Of a DNA stretch of 64,000 nucleotides, positions 63,935 through 64,000 are shown piece by piece (the stretch's first letter is position 1; each line of letters opens with the position of its first letter). A program made the translations under genes and the position numbers. Origin of the DNA: Bradyrhizobium uaiense (GTDB lineage: Bacteria; Pseudomonadota; Alphaproteobacteria; Rhizobiales; Xanthobacteraceae); NCBI RefSeq assembly GCF_010811875.1, contig NZ_VKHP01000008.1:22143-86142 (forward strand). Reading direction: 5' to 3'. The notes under the pieces are model-generated. The model saw nothing but the letters and a program-made list of their open reading frames with translations. It did not search any database and was not told where the DNA came from.

Positions 63935-64000
63935 ATGAACCGTATCAACACGCTCCGCGCCGCCCTGGTCGCGCTGCTCCCTTTGGCCGCGATCGCACTG
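63935..64000 (+). CDS. start of an exported protein, 3' end outside the window
   Basis: 22 codons only: NRINTLRAALVALLPLAAIAL reads as a signal peptide (basic head, hydrophobic core). GGAG at 63923-63926 with 8-nt spacing supports ATG 63935. The product cannot be identified. Divergent from dapF across 183 bp. Confidence 0.55.
   Translation, partial: MNRINTLRAALVALLPLAAIAL

Overview
The window is GC-rich, gene-dense chromosomal DNA of an alphaproteobacterium, most likely Bradyrhizobium or a close relative such as Rhodopseudomonas. Pointers are the obg-proB-proA-nadD-rsfS-rlmH order, an F1-only atpHAGDC operon without Fo genes, an mdh-sucC-sucD-sucA-sucB-lpdA cluster, acnA divergent from ccmABCDG, and several families of intergenic palindromic repeats that I associate with this lineage. 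I see no prophage, insertion sequence with transposase, CRISPR array, rRNA or tRNA.

Layout. 1-10.7 kb (+): obg (5' end missing), proBA, nadD, rsfS, rlmH, an EnvC-like protein, ctpA, a YibQ-like protein and two tandem RppH-type Nudix genes. 10.7-18.8 kb (-): an AraC-type regulator, a membrane adenylate cyclase with a duplicated C-terminal DUF4189-like module, and atpHAGDC. 18.8-24.8 kb: a 630-bp control region with a perfect CtrA-type site, rlpA, priA (-), xerC, a DUF4337 protein and a small membrane protein (-). 24.8-35.5 kb (-): mdh, sucC, a DUF1579-type gene wedged between sucC and sucD, sucD, sucA, sucB, an SDR oxidoreductase and lpdA, which together cover the lower TCA cycle from 2-oxoglutarate to oxaloacetate (without sdh and fumarase). 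35.7-42.8 kb: zapE, thpR, and the divergent pair arylesterase / lipoprotein-type ABC exporter (the tesA-ybbA-ybbP arrangement), then a Bax-inhibitor-1 protein. 43-51 kb: DUF2794, a candidate orphan small RNA, DUF1223, acnA (-) and ccmABCDG (+) with a likely Irr (ICE) operator between them. 51-64 kb: a helix-hairpin-helix secreted protein, yciB, ftsY, an RluA-type pseudouridine synthase, DUF2336, a 1322-residue BTAD/pseudo-cyclase/ATPase/TPR regulator, a chain of overlapping micro-ORFs starting with a DUF1127 protein, a flavin monooxygenase, mtaB, dapF and the start of an exported protein.

The genes are mostly core: proline biosynthesis, NAD synthesis, ribosome assembly and RNA turnover, ATP synthesis, TCA cycle, cytochrome c maturation, cell division and protein targeting. 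The less ordinary material lies between genes: modular repeats (one has split the ccmA/ccmB junction, leaving a 14-bp duplication), an orphan rho-independent terminator preceded by nested stems (probable sRNA), a CtrA box, an ICE-like dyad shared by acnA and ccmA, and a run of translationally coupled small ORFs. Start sites were moved downstream of the longest open frame wherever homology, a ribosome-binding site or overlap argued for it.
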